Positions 36,615-48,759 of a DNA stretch of 64,000 nucleotides are shown in pieces; position 1 is the stretch's first letter, and every line of letters begins with the position of its first letter. Both the position numbers and the translations under genes were made by a program. A model generated the notes under the pieces. It saw only the letters and a list, made by a program, of their open reading frames with translations. It ran no database searches and had not been told where the DNA came from. The stretch is from Chelonoidis abingdonii (taxonomy: Eukaryota; Chordata; Testudines; Testudinidae): NCBI RefSeq assembly GCF_003597395.2, contig NC_133773.1, positions 70,847,747 to 70,911,746 of the forward strand. Direction: 5' to 3'.

Positions 36615-36616
<2 letters not shown>

Positions 36617-37255
36617 CTTCGACAAAGGGAGTCCTTGCACGACACACAATTTATTTTAAAGGATTATAAAACCTTCCAAGGGCAAAAGTCAATATATTTT
36701 TTCATTGAATCTGACCTGTTATATATTATGGGAGACCACTGCTCATATGTTCTTGGAAGTGAGAACTAAAGTAAAGCTCAGTATTACTGGTACATTATGA
36801 GCATATAGGGAACGATACTGAGACACACAAATGCTCCTATTAATAATTTTGAAAGCTACCATGGATTTGTTTTATAAAATTTACAATTTTATAATGAGAT
36901 CATTAAATAAATTAAATTGCATACAGATAAAACAGTGTATACAGAACAAATATGCATATGTCAATGTTTAAAAAGGAACTATTCTGTCATTGTGCACTGC
37001 CCAAAGAGACAGCCTACCCACACATGTAGAATTATGATTGTGGCATCTTATTCACAGCTTGGTTGACTGGCAACCAGTCAGCCTCATTTTTGCAGCTGAT
37101 CAGCAGTCTGCCTTCACAAGTCACCTTTATGAGAAAGTACAAGCAGCATGCTGCGGGCACTATATATATTCACGTTAAAATACATGAAAGATTTTTATTA
37201 CTCTTCCATTCAGCGAGACCACTAGGACAATCACATGGCTGCAACATATTCCACG
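36615..37255. other. Unassigned sequence
   Basis: No gene or repeat recognised. Confidence 0.45.
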
Positions 37256-37257
37256 TA

Positions 37258-37840
37258 CAGTAGAACCTCAGAGTTACAAACACCAGTTTTACAAACTGAT
37301 TGGTTAACCACACACCTCATTTAGAACCAAAAGTACATAAATCAGGCAGCAGCAGAGATGACCAAAGAAAGAAAAGAACAATTACAGTACAGTACAGTAG
37401 TGTGTTAAACGTAAACTATTAAAAATAAAAGGAAAGTTTTAAAAAAGGTTTGATAAGGTAAGAAAACTGTTTCTGTGCTTGTTTCACTTAAATAAAGACT
37501 GTTAAAAGCAGCATTTTCTTCTATATACACCGCTACCTCGATATAACGCCACCCAATATAACACGAATTTGGATATAACACGGTAAAGCAGTGCTTGGGG
37601 CGGAGGGCTGCGCACTCCAGTGGATCAAAGCAAGTTCAATATAACATGGTTTCACTTATAACGTGGTAAGATTTTTTGGCTCCCAAGGACAGCATTATAT
37701 CGAGGTAGAGGTGTAGTAAAGTATAAAAGCTGCATTAAGTCAATGTTTAGTTATAAACTTCTGAAAGAATCACCATAACGTTTTGTTCAGAATTACGAAC
37801 AACCTCCATTCCCAAAGTGTTCATAACTTGGGTTCTATTG
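37258..37840. mobile_element. Tigger-type non-autonomous element
   Basis: Left end cagtagaacctcagagttac and right end tgttcataacttgggttctattg are inverted repeats, flanked by TA on both sides (37256-37257, 37841-37842) as expected for the Tc1/mariner-pogo group. It is split by a second Tigger-like element. Confidence 0.85.
37528..37713. mobile_element. Smaller Tigger-like MITE nested in the Tigger element
   Basis: Ends caccgctacctcgatataac and cattatatcgaggtagaggtg are near-perfect inverted repeats flanked by TA duplications (37526-37527, 37714-37715). Removing it restores the host element. Confidence 0.85.
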
Positions 37841-37919
37841 TACTGAGAAAAAAAACTCTACTGATCCTATACCTCTTATATGGCTCTGATGCAGTCATTA
37901 TGACAGAAAAGTAACTCAG

Positions 37920-38035
37920 TGTTTAAATAAGCTTGGATGATGGCTAACTGGATCCAAGTCAATCCAGAAAAGACTGAGATAATGCTGAAGGAAGCAGCTG
38001 GAAGGGCTGACAAAGATTATATCAAAACTGCTAAT
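37920..38035 (+). mobile_element. Short L2-like reverse transcriptase scrap
   Basis: The plus strand encodes WMMANWIQVNPEKTEIML, the conserved RT stretch seen in L2/CR1-type LINEs (W...N-x-L-x-L-N-P-x-K-T-E). Limits approximate. Confidence 0.5.
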
Positions 38036-38679
38036 TGAGGAAACACAACCAACTTTTGTAACACAAACATGCAATACTGGCATATTATTAGCTACTGTTG
38101 GACATCCACAAAAAGTTTTTAAGTAGGGCTGTCAGTCATGGTTAACTCACACAATTAACTCAAAAAAATTAATCACGATTGATCACCCTTTTAATCGCAC
38201 TGTTAAACAATAGATTACCAATTGAAATCTATTAAAATATTTCTGGATGTTTTTCTACATTTTCAAATATATTGATTTCAGTTACAACACAGAATACAAA
38301 GTGTACAATGCTCACTTAATATTATTTATTGCAAATATTTGCACCGTAAAAATGATAAAATAAATTGTATTTTTCAATTCACCTCATACAAGTACTATTG
38401 TCCAATCTCTTTATCGTCAAAGTACAATTTACAAATTTAGAAACTTTGTTACATAACTGCACTCCAGCAAAAAAAAAAAAGTAAAACTTTAGATCCTACA
38501 AGTCCACTCAGTCCTACTTCGTGTTCAGCCAATTGCTAACCTAACAAATTTGTTTATATTTACAGGACATAATCTTACCTGCTTCTTACTTACAATGTCA
38601 CCTGAAAGTGAGAACAGGCGTTTGGATGGCACTTTTGTAGCTGGCATTGCAAAGTATTTACATGCCAGATATGCTAAAT

Positions 38680-38980
38680 CAGGGGTAGGCAACCTACGGC
38701 AAGGGTGCTGAAGGTGGCATGCGAGGTATTTTTCCGTGGCACTCGCATTGCCCAGGTCCTGGCCACCAGTCTCTGCATTTTAATGTAATTTTAAATGAAG
38801 ATTCTTAAACATTTTAAAAACTATATTTACTTTACATACAACAATTGTTTAGTTATATATTATAGATTTATAGAAAGAGACCTTCTAAAAACATTAAAAT
38901 GTATTACTGGCACCCGAAACCTTAAATTAGAGTGAATAAATGAAGACTTGGCACACCGCTTCTGAAGGGTTGCCGACCCG
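38680..38980 (+). mobile_element. hAT MITE (family B) copy 1
   Basis: Starts caggggtaggcaacctacgg and ends ggttgccgacccg, flanked by tgctaaat and tgctaaac (8 bp, one difference). Its right end has lost two bases of the usual cccctg. Inserted within the hAT element at 38124. Confidence 0.85.
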
Positions 38981-39159
38981 TGCTAAACATTCATATGCCC
39001 CTTCCTGCTTCAGCCACCATTCCCGAGGACATGCTTCCATGCTGACTACGGTCATTAAAAAAAAAAAAAAAGTGTTAATTAAATTTGTCATTGAACTCCT
39101 TGGGAGAGAATTGTGTGTCTCCTGCTCTGTTGTATGTGCATTCTTCTATATATTTCATG

Positions 39160-39470
39160 TTATAGCAGTCGTTTGTTTTAAGAACACTTTCACCGCAGAT
39201 TTGACAAAATGCAAAGAAGGTACCAATATGAGATTTCTAAAGATAACTGCAGCACTTGACCCAAGGTCTAAGAATCTGAAGCGCCTTCCAAAATCTGAAA
39301 GGGATGAGGTTTGGAGCATGCTTTCAGAAGCCTTAAAAGAGCAACACTCTGATGCGGAAACTACAGAACCAAACCACCAAAATAGAAAATCAACCTTCTG
39401 TTGGTGGCATCAGATGATGAAAATGAATTTGTGTTGGTCCACACTGCTTGGATCGTTATCCAGTAAAACC
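39160..39470 (+). pseudogene. hAT transposase C-terminal remnant
   Basis: Encodes FKNTFTADLTKCKEGTN, then ALDPRSKNLKRLPKSERDEV and SEALKEQHSDAETTEP, resembling hAT transposases upstream of the C-terminal dimerisation domain (ALDPRFK is a hAT hallmark). The dimerisation domain itself is missing because an LTR interrupts the gene near 39491. The upstream BED finger and catalytic core are absent, so the element is internally deleted. Confidence 0.75.
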
Positions 39471-39491
39471 CATCACAAACATAGATGTTGT

Positions 39492-39650
39492 CATAAACAG
39501 ATAGCTAAGGTTTAATGTTTCTTTTAACCTGTAAAGGGTTAACAAAGGGAACCAAACACCTGACCAGAGGACCAATCAGGAAACTGGATTTTTCAAAGCT
39601 CAGGGAGGGAATTTTTGGGTGTGTGTCTTTTGTCTGGAACTCTGTGCCCC
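39492..39650 (+). mobile_element. LTR (family A) 5' part, interrupted by poor sequence
   Basis: Reads tgtcataaacagatagctaa and continues like the start of the solo LTRs at 24546 (minus) and 53365 (plus) until about 39640. The expected remainder of the LTR in this orientation is not found before the gap. Confidence 0.8.
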
Positions 39651-40641
39651 CCGCTCCCAACAATTTTAACTGTGGATCTACTAAGTCCATTGTCTCTACT
39701 TCTTGTATCAATCCAATTGCTCAGACAGCCAAGTTTGTTCTATAATTTGCAGGAGATACTCCTGCCTGCTTCGGATGTTTACAATGGTGCTGAAATACAG
39801 ACAGTTGTTATGCCATAGCACTTGTTGTAGACTGGCATCGCAAGCTTATTTACCATGTCCCGATGCTAGCTAAGAGTCAGATATGATCCCTTTTGCTGTT
39901 TTCAACCACACATACAGGCTAATTCCTTCTAGTATACATACTCTAATCTGACCTTAGTTCAATATGAGTACGGCATAGAATTCCTCTTCGACTTATTTAC
40001 GAGCTTAGATCTGATAGTGGCTGCCACCGCCAAAATTGCAGCTGTTTGCATCACTCTGGGTTCTGCCCCAACCGTCCCTCGGACTCCAAGACCTCAGAGC
40101 CTGAGTTCGACAACAGAAGCCGCCCGCCTAACCACTTCAATTCCCTTCCTCCCTCCAGGCATTCCCCTCGCTGGAGTTACCTGAGTCTGTACTTCACAAC
40201 TCCCTCGACATTACAAACACAAGACGCGAGACAATTCCTTCCCCCTCCTTCTTTTTCCCTCCCCGTCTTTCCTGAGGAGATAATCCTGCGCACAGGACCT
40301 ATCCCTAATACGAAAGAAATTCCCACACGCCTTTTTTATAATAAAGAAAGCTCTTAGTAAAAAGAAAGCAAAAGCCATAATCGGTCTCCTGTCTCCAGGT
40401 GAAATATACGGTTACATGGCATTCAAGCAACTGACTAAACCCGCCCTATCCAAAAGAAATACCATTTAAAAACATTCAGCAACTACACGGACATCTAAAT
40501 ACAAAACAACATAAATATCCTCTTTGCTTACTTTATACCATGTTACTTATACTGGGAATACAGCCAGATATAGACAAAGTCCTGAATCAGGACTATGAAG
40601 TGAATCCTTCTTCCGAAAGCGCTCGAAGCGAAGAGCACAGT
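39650..40641. other. Probable low-quality assembly segment
   Basis: 39660-39880 resembles, with many small insertions and deletions, the hAT interior at 38500-38690 in the same orientation. 39950-40620 resembles, equally noisily, the reverse-orientation LTR at 24570-25300 (for example gcttagatctgatagtggct against gcttagatctgacagcgct). The pattern of indels and its position beside a gap suggest unpolished long-read fill rather than real divergence. Confidence 0.6.
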
Positions 40642-40666
40642 NNNNNNNNNNNNNNNNNNNNNNNNN
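40642..40666. other. Assembly gap, 25 N
   Basis: Exactly 25 unknown bases. After the gap the hAT sequence resumes with a T-rich stretch. Confidence 1.
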
Positions 40667-40974
40667 TTTTTTTTTTTTTGCTTTTTTTTTTTTAAACATA
40701 ATTCGACATTAGTAAGTTCAACTTTCATGATAAAGAGATTGCACAACATTATTTATATTAGGTGAATTGAAAAATACTATTTCTTTTGTACTGTGCAAAT
40801 ATTTGTAATAAAAAACAAAATGAGCACTGTACACTTTATATTCTTTGTGGTAATTGAAATCAATATATTTGAAAATGTAGAAAACATTCAAAAATATTTA
40901 ATTAAATTGCTTTCTATTATTTTTAATCATGCGATTAATCAGTTAATTTTTTTAATCGCTTGACAGCCCTAGTT

Positions 40975-42125
40975 TTAAGAAAATAACTTTTCCTAAGCTG
41001 ATTTTATTGCCCATCTTTGGTCAAACACAGACCATACTACACTCTGTTAGCCTTCATGGAATTTGTCCATATTTTATTGTACAAAACCAATGGTAAAACT
41101 ATGTGCGTCTTCCAACTTTAAGCTTTCTGGGACAGGAATTTAAGTTCTGTTTCCCTGTTATAAAGCAACAGAAATTATTATGGTGCGAAAACCAAAATTC
41201 AACAGTTTCATGAGTGCAGTATTCTAAAGGAAGTTTAAATAAGGTCTGAAAACTTACAAATCAACTGTTATACCAGTGCAAAATCTAGGTCCCAATCTTA
41301 GGATAGCATCTCAGCTAATAAACACTTTCATACAATTGGGGCCTAAAACAGCAGGTGGTAGCACCATGATACTTTTGTACTTCATTGTCTACAATTTCCT
41401 TTTGCATTTTATAAAAAACAATCATTTTCTTTTCACAGGAATTTATACTTGTGCTGCATACTAGTTAGATAAGACAGCTTCCAAATATATACAACTGTAT
41501 AATAATCCTGAACCTGTGCAGCATCTAGGCATCTATAATTTGTTAGCCGACAAATTATACTGATATTTTTCTGATACTCTGCTTCGTGCATTCCCCCTCT
41601 ATTTCTTTGTAATGTTCAGTTCACTGTATCATGTATAAAATTTAGATTTAGCTCTTTGGAACATAGATAATTTCTTTCTAGGTCTAGACCTAACACACTT
41701 TTAGGTGCTGTGAAAATAATACCAGTATGCACCTGTTTAATTAGCTATTCGGTATGCTTTCACTATGTGCTTTGGAACAATACTAACAAAAAAAATTCTT
41801 ACATAAAGCAAGACTAAAAAGTTTAGTCTTTTATTCCTGTTTGGTGAAGAAGTACAGTGGTGTGAGAAGTGGAAGAAAAATGCTGTTTGTGTTACACCAG
41901 AAAAAGGCAGCCATAATTAAGAAAGCAAATGTGGGATGCATTTTTGAAGAGATATCGCATGACTTAGCACTATTCAGATTCACACTAGACAGAGCTCATG
42001 GTCTGACCAGGGAACAACCCAGTCAGAAGTATGGTATAAATAAAACCAAGTTTGGTCAATCACTTAAATAATGCTAGTTACATCTTTCACTTACAATTTG
42101 ATCTAGTATCGTTTATTCATGGGGG
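40975..42125. other. Unassigned sequence
   Basis: No gene or repeat recognised. Confidence 0.45.
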
Positions 42126-42129
42126 GAGG

Positions 42130-42715
42130 GGGCACAAATGTGATTCTAGCATGCATCAAGAGAGGTATTTCCAGTAGAGATAGGGAAGCAGTAATCCCAT
42201 TGTACAAGGCATTTGTAGGATCTCATCTGGAAAACTTAATTCAAGAAAGAGGCATTCAAACTGGAATAGGTACAGAGAAGAGCTACTATAGGATAGGCTC
42301 TCCATTCCCCATATCAGATGGGAGGAGACTAGAAGAGCTTGGCTAGTTTAACCTAGGGAAATGAAGACTTAAGAGGGGACATGACTGCTCTTTATAAATA
42401 CATTGGGGGAGCAGGGAGTAGAAGGGGCTAACACGAAGAAGAAACAAGAGCTATTCAATTAAAAGGAAAATTATGGCACAAGAACACTTAGTTATAAAAT
42501 GACCATGAATAAATTCAGACTTGAAATGAGAAGGTTTTTACCATCAGAGGAGTGATATTCTGGAAAAGTCTCCCAGTAGGAGTGATGGAGGCAAACAATC
42601 TAACAAGTTTTTAAAGGGAGCTTGATAAACTTATGCACAGGATTATATTATGGGGTTCCCTGTCATAGCAGGCTACTGGCCTCAGTGACCCAGGAAGTCC
42701 AGACCTATGTTCCTC
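42130..42715 (+). mobile_element. CR1-like LINE, 3' part of ORF2
   Basis: Plus strand encodes LACIKRGISSRDREAVIPLY, the end of a CR1-like RT (usually ...SRDREVILPLYKALVRPHLEY), followed by gacatgactgctctttataaa and later 3' phrases. Frame is broken and the subfamily differs from the copies at 17600. Confidence 0.7.
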
Positions 42716-42719
42716 TTCC

Positions 42720-44755
42720 AAATCAAAAAAGAGTCAGAGTTATCTCAGGATGCTGGTATGAAACTAAAGATAATGGGTCTCCATTCAACAAAAAAGATTT
42801 TATCATAAAGCATCCACAAAACAGGAATCTAAATATAGTGGCCTGCAAATTTAAATCCCAGGTACAATAATGGAACAAAATATGAAGACAAAACAATCTA
42901 GTTATAGCGGCATTTTTCTGGTGTAATACAAAGGACATTTTTCTACCCATTTCTCATGTCACCATGCTTCTTCATAACAGGAATAAAAGACTAAACTTGT
43001 TGGTCTTGCTTTATATAGAGACTAATGGAAACATGAGCTATCATTGGCATGGTACATAGAAAATAAAACTTGCCAGACATGCTTCTTTGCTTTCTGCGAG
43101 GCATAAAGTGTGGCTAAAATTAAATTAGTGATTTAGAGGAGCATATCAGATACAACATGTCTTACTAAAATGTAGATATGTGGTTCAGTGAAATAATACT
43201 GAGTTGCTGAGGAGAGTGAAAGGCATCTACTCAGGTGTTGCATGGGTTACAGCAGGTCTACTTTTATATATTTATTATTAATCTAGGACAAAGCTGAACT
43301 CTAAATGAAGACAGACATATTGTAGTATAAAGTGACCTAGAGGTTACAAGTATGGACAAAAGAGGAAAAATCCTTGGACATCATGGAAACATTCAAGCTA
43401 AATATGAGCATCTAGGAAAAAGATCATTGGAAGCACATGTCTATGGAGATCAACTTGCTCTAAAATTTTATTCAATGCTCCACCCCCTTATCTACCAATA
43501 TTCATATTTCCTAGTGGCAATGGACACTAACATCTGGACTCCATTATTACATAAATTTAGAAGAGATCAGCTCTCTCAAGGAAGAGGAATAAAGCACTCA
43601 TTCCCACCCTCACAGATTAAAGAAGAATTTTACTCTCAAGCTTTATTTCTAGAGGACACAACCAAGGCCATTTCTCAATTGATTTCTTAGGAGACTACTT
43701 GCCAGATGAATCACGTATCATACCTCAACAGGTGACAAAACTTAGGCTTAACTTTATCTCCACAGGTAGTAAATTTCACAGCCAAGATTTCTCCTCTGAG
43801 AATGCCCTGTTATCTCCTGCAACAAATATTACCAGTTTTTGGCTCACTCTTCCAATTCATTGATCTTTAGCGTACAAAACTGGCCAAAACTCATGTCACC
43901 TCACTTGTTCCTGAACTTTGTCTACTTTTATGCATCCTCTCTCTCATTTACAAGCCATGTTCTGTATCTGCTAAACTTGCTTATTATAGAATCAGCACCA
44001 TACTTCTGGGACAATTTAGCATTGCTGTAGCTTTACAAACTCTCAGACATTCTTATTTCTTGATCACTTTTTCTGTTGTGGCCTTAATTTTCCTTAGTAC
44101 TTCTTACTCCTCCCTTCAGAAACTCATATCTGTTAATGACATTTGCCTGCATCCTTCTCTGTGAATACCGAAGCAAAGAATTTATTTTTTCACCGTCTTT
44201 CTCTTCTGTTAACGTATTACTCATTGTGAGCATGTCTAAACTCAGTGATTAAGAGAAAGGGAAACATAAGAATTTCCAGACAATAATGTTATTGAAGGGA
44301 CTTAAGGTTGAGAGCACATGTCAAAAATTTAGGATAAAATGCATTACAGTAATGTTGCAATTATCCCCACCCTAAGCATTATAAACCTAGGAAATTCAGA
44401 GTAAATTTAAATTTAAAAGAAATGCAAACATTAAAATATGGAAATGCTTTAGTTCATGAACCCAAATCACCTTATCTCGGTCTTGTACTGACATGAAATA
44501 AATATACTATGATTACATTATTGGTCACTACAGATTAGATTAAATTAATTTTTAAAGATGCATCAGATTTCCTTCTCCCCACCTATGTTACTACAGGGCA
44601 GAGTTAAGGCTGTTTGAGTGCATTGGCTTTGCATTTCCATAACTTAATATGCATAGATTTCTTTTAACTGCAACTCTGAATTTCTTGAGTTTATAAATAC
44701 TTCATTTGGCATAACTGCAATAGACCTGTAATGTGTTTACTCTAAATCACAGATA
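42720..44755. other. Unassigned sequence
   Basis: No gene recognised. The 112-codon frame at 43352-43690 shows no known protein features and no splice context. Confidence 0.45.
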
Positions 44756-44759
44756 CATA

Positions 44760-45010
44760 TTTTCAACCTCAGCTGGAATGTACACTCCAGTTTCCCACCC
44801 CGTCCTCCAAATCCCACCTGAATCTTCCACTTCCCTACATTCACAGCACACACATTCCAAATGCCCCCTCCTCCTACACCACATACCTTCTCCTGTGCAT
44901 GCTCACCATTTCAGTTTCCCTATCTCTTGCATCTCGCATGCACACACACCAGTACCCCTCTTCCTGCCCTGATGCGTGTGCACGCGCACACACACGCATC
45001 TTCCATCTCC
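44760..45010. repeat. Pyrimidine-rich stretch with alternating purine-pyrimidine palindrome
   Basis: The plus strand is strongly C/T/A-rich. At 44971-45000 gatgcgtgtgcacgcgcaca continues into cacacgcatc, an imperfect palindrome of strictly alternating purines and pyrimidines. Confidence 0.85.
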
Positions 45011-45014
45011 TAAC

Positions 45015-46380
45015 TTTTCTATTGAGTATATCTAGTGCAATGGGTAGTTTTGAAATTAAATATTTAGGATTAGGGGTAAATTTTTGCCATTTTCATAATT
45101 TAAAGTTTATCTGTCAAGACAGGTTGCTGTATAAAAATATTCTTCTTCAGAATAATTCATTAGAAATGTCCCTCTTTCAAAGCGGTGGCCATCTCCCTTC
45201 TTTCTAATAAGAGTAAAACCAGCAGTCATTTTTGTTAAGAGCAGCCTGTGTCCTCAGTCCCATGGAGAACAATGGGAGATGGTAGCTATTTTAAAAGAGT
45301 ATCTGTACATGCAGTTCTCTGCATTTGAACACTATTTGGCCTGAGGGAATAACTTTCACTTACAAAGTTAAAAGGAGAAAAATCACCGTTAATAATAAAA
45401 AAAAAGTCTTCAAATGTAGTGTATGTACAAGATTCCAGTGGGTTTTAAGTACAAAGAAGTTTGAAGCATCTGCATTATTCTTTTATTAGCATAATTCAGG
45501 ATATTTTAATAGTGGCACAATGTTGCATTAAGTCAAGTTACCCTAATGAACCAATCTGGTTGTAAATTCTTAGAAAATTCATTCTGTACACAAAGGAGTA
45601 AATGCATTAATTTTGGGGAGGATATGATATATTTTTCATATGTAACAAAGACAGTGAATCCCTGCATAAATATAAGACTCAATTCAGTCTTAACCTTGGA
45701 ACTACAAGTGGTGCTCCACAATACTTACCTTCTAGAATAGAAAGAGATGCATCAAGAATAAAGCAGTTACCAACTGCTCCCTTGAGTGCTGCAACTGCCT
45801 ATATCTGATAAATTGAAAAGGGACCATTATCTAGAAGGAATGCTGGGAAAGGTTCCTACAATGCGGAGTTTCAGAAGTGCTAAGCATACATAAAGAAAAG
45901 TGTTTGTGCGGAGGTTGGAAGACCTTTGTACCTTTTCAAGATTGGACCCTTTTTTCCTTTCAGTCCAATTCAGTCTGTTGCTGTTATTCTCTCATTCCTT
46001 ATCTTATGTCATTATATTCTTTTGGCCCACCTCCCTCAGAGTTCTTTGCCTTTACTCATTGTACTTTTTCCACAAGACTCTTGAATATACATTGATCACC
46101 TTAGAGTACTTCCGCTTTTATTTTGTATAACTTTGATGCAACACTAAATTATGCCAAGTTTTCTTCCAGTGGAATTCAATTGTCCTTTTTTCAGCTTTTC
46201 AGACTTGTTAGTCCTGATGATAAATGTCATTAGGCAACTACTGTTGCCTAGATACTTTCTTGCATATGACTTCTATTTTATTCACAAAAGTTGTTATTTG
46301 CCTCTTTCTTTGGGCAAATACTCATGCCAAGCCAGGCTCCATGTTGTACACGTGCACAGAACGGTAGAAATCACAGGGCT
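45015..46380. other. Unassigned sequence
   Basis: No gene or repeat recognised. Confidence 0.45.
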
Positions 46381-46384
46381 CTCA

Positions 46385-46533
46385 CTAGTGCTCTAAAAAT
46401 ATCTGTGTAGACAGTGCTCTGATGTTGTGGCTTGGCCTGGAGCTTGGGCTCTGAAGCCCACCTCCCTCCATAGGCTTCAGAGCCTGAGTTGTAACTTCAA
46501 ACCCTGTCTACACAGCTATTTTTAGAGTACTAG
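46385..46533. mobile_element. Small MITE or hairpin element
   Basis: Ends ctagtgctctaaaaatatct and ctatttttagagtactag are inverted repeats, continuing inward through gtgtagacag/ctgtctacac and gggctctgaagcc/ggcttcagagcc, so the whole unit can fold into one hairpin. Confidence 0.75.
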
Positions 46534-46539
46534 CACAGC

Positions 46540-47675
46540 CCTGCTAGGCAGAGTCTGGCAACCCCAGCTCAGAGGCTCATTGCTGCAGATTGTGTAGACA
46601 CACACACAAGCCACACAGTGGCTGCAGAGACTACTTCAATGCAATGGCCAGAGTAGGATTCATGCTACACAAGCCATTTCAATTTCTTCTTTTGAAGCAG
46701 CTGACATAAGATTTCTTCTAGCAACATACTACTTTTCTTACATTATATTTGAATCAAATAATTCTATAACATTTTAAAAGAAATTCTGTTTTGCTCTATA
46801 TCCCCTAAATTTAATCTACTCTTAATATTGCCCTTCCAAGACTGTTATCTACTCCCTTCAGATCCTGTGAGAGGCTATTATCTCTTTCAACCTCCAACCA
46901 ACCAGATTCAGATCTTGTCAATATTCTTTGCCACTACTGACTAGAAAAACATAAGGCGCTACAGGAAACTATGCTGATGATTCAGTAGGTGATTTGGGTA
47001 TTCAACCAATACACCAGCACGGTATTAGGAAAAAGTGATGCTAAAAGCTATTTCTCTGCTATGGTACTTAATACTAAGGTCCTCACTATTTATTGTAAAT
47101 CTTGTTAGCTGTAATTAAAATGGATAAAATCTTGATGACTGTAATTAAAAATGACGTGGCTCTTTTCTCAAGAGGAGGAGTGAGTATCAGCCTCAATGGC
47201 CTAAATAAATTCCAGTTGGAAAATTAAATTATGGGTACCTAAGACGCACTTGAGTTTTAAATAGACTAAGTCTTCTGTCTGCCTTAAAACAGAATTACAT
47301 TGCTGGACCTCAAGAGTTGAATGAATTTCAGGAACATTTAACATTAATTCTGTATACAATATGGATTGCAGAGTGTCTTGGGATCCTTCTGAATCAAAGG
47401 CAATATGTAAATTTTAGCCCTTTCTCTTCTTATTCTCTCTCTCTACTGTTCTCCTCATTTATTTATATCGTTCTCATTCTTACTATCTGTCCTGTCTGCC
47501 AAAAATATTGTTGTCTTTTCTATTCAGAAGTTATCTATAGTATTCACATAAATTAACCTTAATGTTAGAAATCTAAATTTAACCATACCTCAGCCCCATT
47601 TAAAAGTAAAATCAAACCACCTGAACTAATTTTATTATATATACCAATGTGTAAACTACATTGAATACTCACATT
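46540..47675. other. Unassigned sequence
   Basis: No gene or repeat recognised. Confidence 0.45.
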
Positions 47676-47757
47676 TCTAAGGTTTCAGAGTGGTAGCCGT
47701 TTTAGTCTGTATCAGCAAATGGCACCTTAGAGCCTAAAAAATTTATTTGGGCATAAG

Positions 47758-47795
47758 TTTTCGTGGGCTAAAACCCACTTCACCAGATGCATGCA
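47758..47795 (-). ncRNA. Hammerhead-ribozyme-like motif in PLE terminal repeat
   Basis: On the minus strand: ctggtga (47780-47786, consensus CUGANGA with A6 changed to G), a stem-II hairpin agtgggttttagcccac (47763-47779), gaaa (47759-47762), then acttatgccc where stem III and the UH cleavage site are expected. Stem I pairing is not obvious. Comparable cores lie at 19451-19481 and 26548-26585. Hammerhead motifs in PLE terminal repeats are established knowledge; its presence here is my reading. Confidence 0.65.
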
Positions 47796-48085
47796 GTGGA
47801 AAATATAGTAGCAAGATATATAGATATAGATACAGATACACACACACACACACACACACAGAGAACATGAAAAAATGGGGGTTGCCATAGCAACTCTAAC
47901 AAAACTAATCAATTAAGGTGGGCTATTATCAGCAGAAGAAAAAAACTTTTGTAGTGATAATCAGGATGGCCCATTTCCAACAGTTGACAAGAAGGTAAGA
48001 GTAACAGAAGGGGAAAAATTAGCATGGGGAAATAGTTCTTAGTTTGTAATGACCCATCCACTCTCAGTCTTTATTCAAGCCTAAT

Positions 48086-48448
48086 TTAACCATGTCCAGT
48101 TTGCAAATTATTTCCAGTTCTGCAGTTTCTCATTGGAGTCTGTTTTTCAAGGGTTTTTTGCTGAAGAATTGCGACTTTTAGGTCTGTAATTGTGTGTCCA
48201 GGGAGGCTGAAGTGTTCTCCGACTGGTTTTTGAATGTTATAATTCTTGATATCTGATTTGTGTCCATTTATTCTTTTGTGTAGAGACTGTCCAGCTTTGC
48301 CAATGTACATGGCAGAAGGACATTGCTGGCACATGATGGTATAAATCACTTTGGTAGATGTGCAGGTGAATGAGCCCCTGGTGGTGTGGCTATGATGGTG
48401 TCCCTTGAATAGATATGTGGCCAGAGTTGTCAACAGGCTTTGTTGCAA
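48086..48448 (-). pseudogene. PLE GIY-YIG endonuclease domain
   Basis: Open for 120 codons. SFTCTSTKVIYTIMCQQCPS followed by AMYIGKAGQSLHKRINGHKS shows the paired Y-x-I and YIG motifs with the conserved arginine of the helix, and GEHFSLPGHTI follows. It is preceded by the usual linker QQSLLTTLATYLFKGHH. The C-terminus runs into changed frame near 48090. Fused to the RT in a functional element. Confidence 0.92.
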
Positions 48449-48759
48449 GGATTGGTTTCTGGGTTACTGTTTTTGTTGTGTGGTGTGTGGCTGCTGGCGA
48501 GTATTTGCTTCAGGTTGGGAGGCTATCTGTAAGTGAGGACTGGTCTCTCTCCCAAGATCTGAGAGTGAGGGATAGTCCTTCAGGATAGGTTGTAGATCAT
48601 TGATGATGTGCTGGAGAGGTTTTGGTTGGGGGCTGAAGGTGATGGCTAGTGGGGCTCTGTTACTTTGTTTCTTGGGCCTGTCCTGTAGTAGGTGATTTCT
48701 GGGTACTCTTCTGGCTCTATCAATCTGTTTCTTCACTTCAGCAGGTGGGTATTGTAGTT

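Larger units (their letters stand above)
38124..40971 (+). mobile_element. hAT element with three later events inside
   Basis: Terminal inverted repeats tagggctgtca and tgacagcccta, flanked by tttttaag and gttttaag, an 8-bp duplication with one difference as expected for hAT. AT-rich sub-terminal arms at 38150-38630 and 40680-40950 are mutually inverted. The interior keeps the last part of a transposase. A 301-bp MITE (38680-38980), an LTR start (39492) and a low-quality stretch plus an N gap lie inside. Confidence 0.85.

Noticed and set aside
36442..36669. Open frame with lysine run
   Set aside because: The lysines are the poly(A) tract translated.
40046..40357. Proline/serine-rich open frame
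   Set aside because: Lies in the noisy LTR-like segment beside the gap and reflects the C-rich block of the LTR.
43352..43690. 112-codon plus-strand open frame as a host gene
   Set aside because: No known motif, no acceptor/donor context and composition like surrounding AT-rich DNA.
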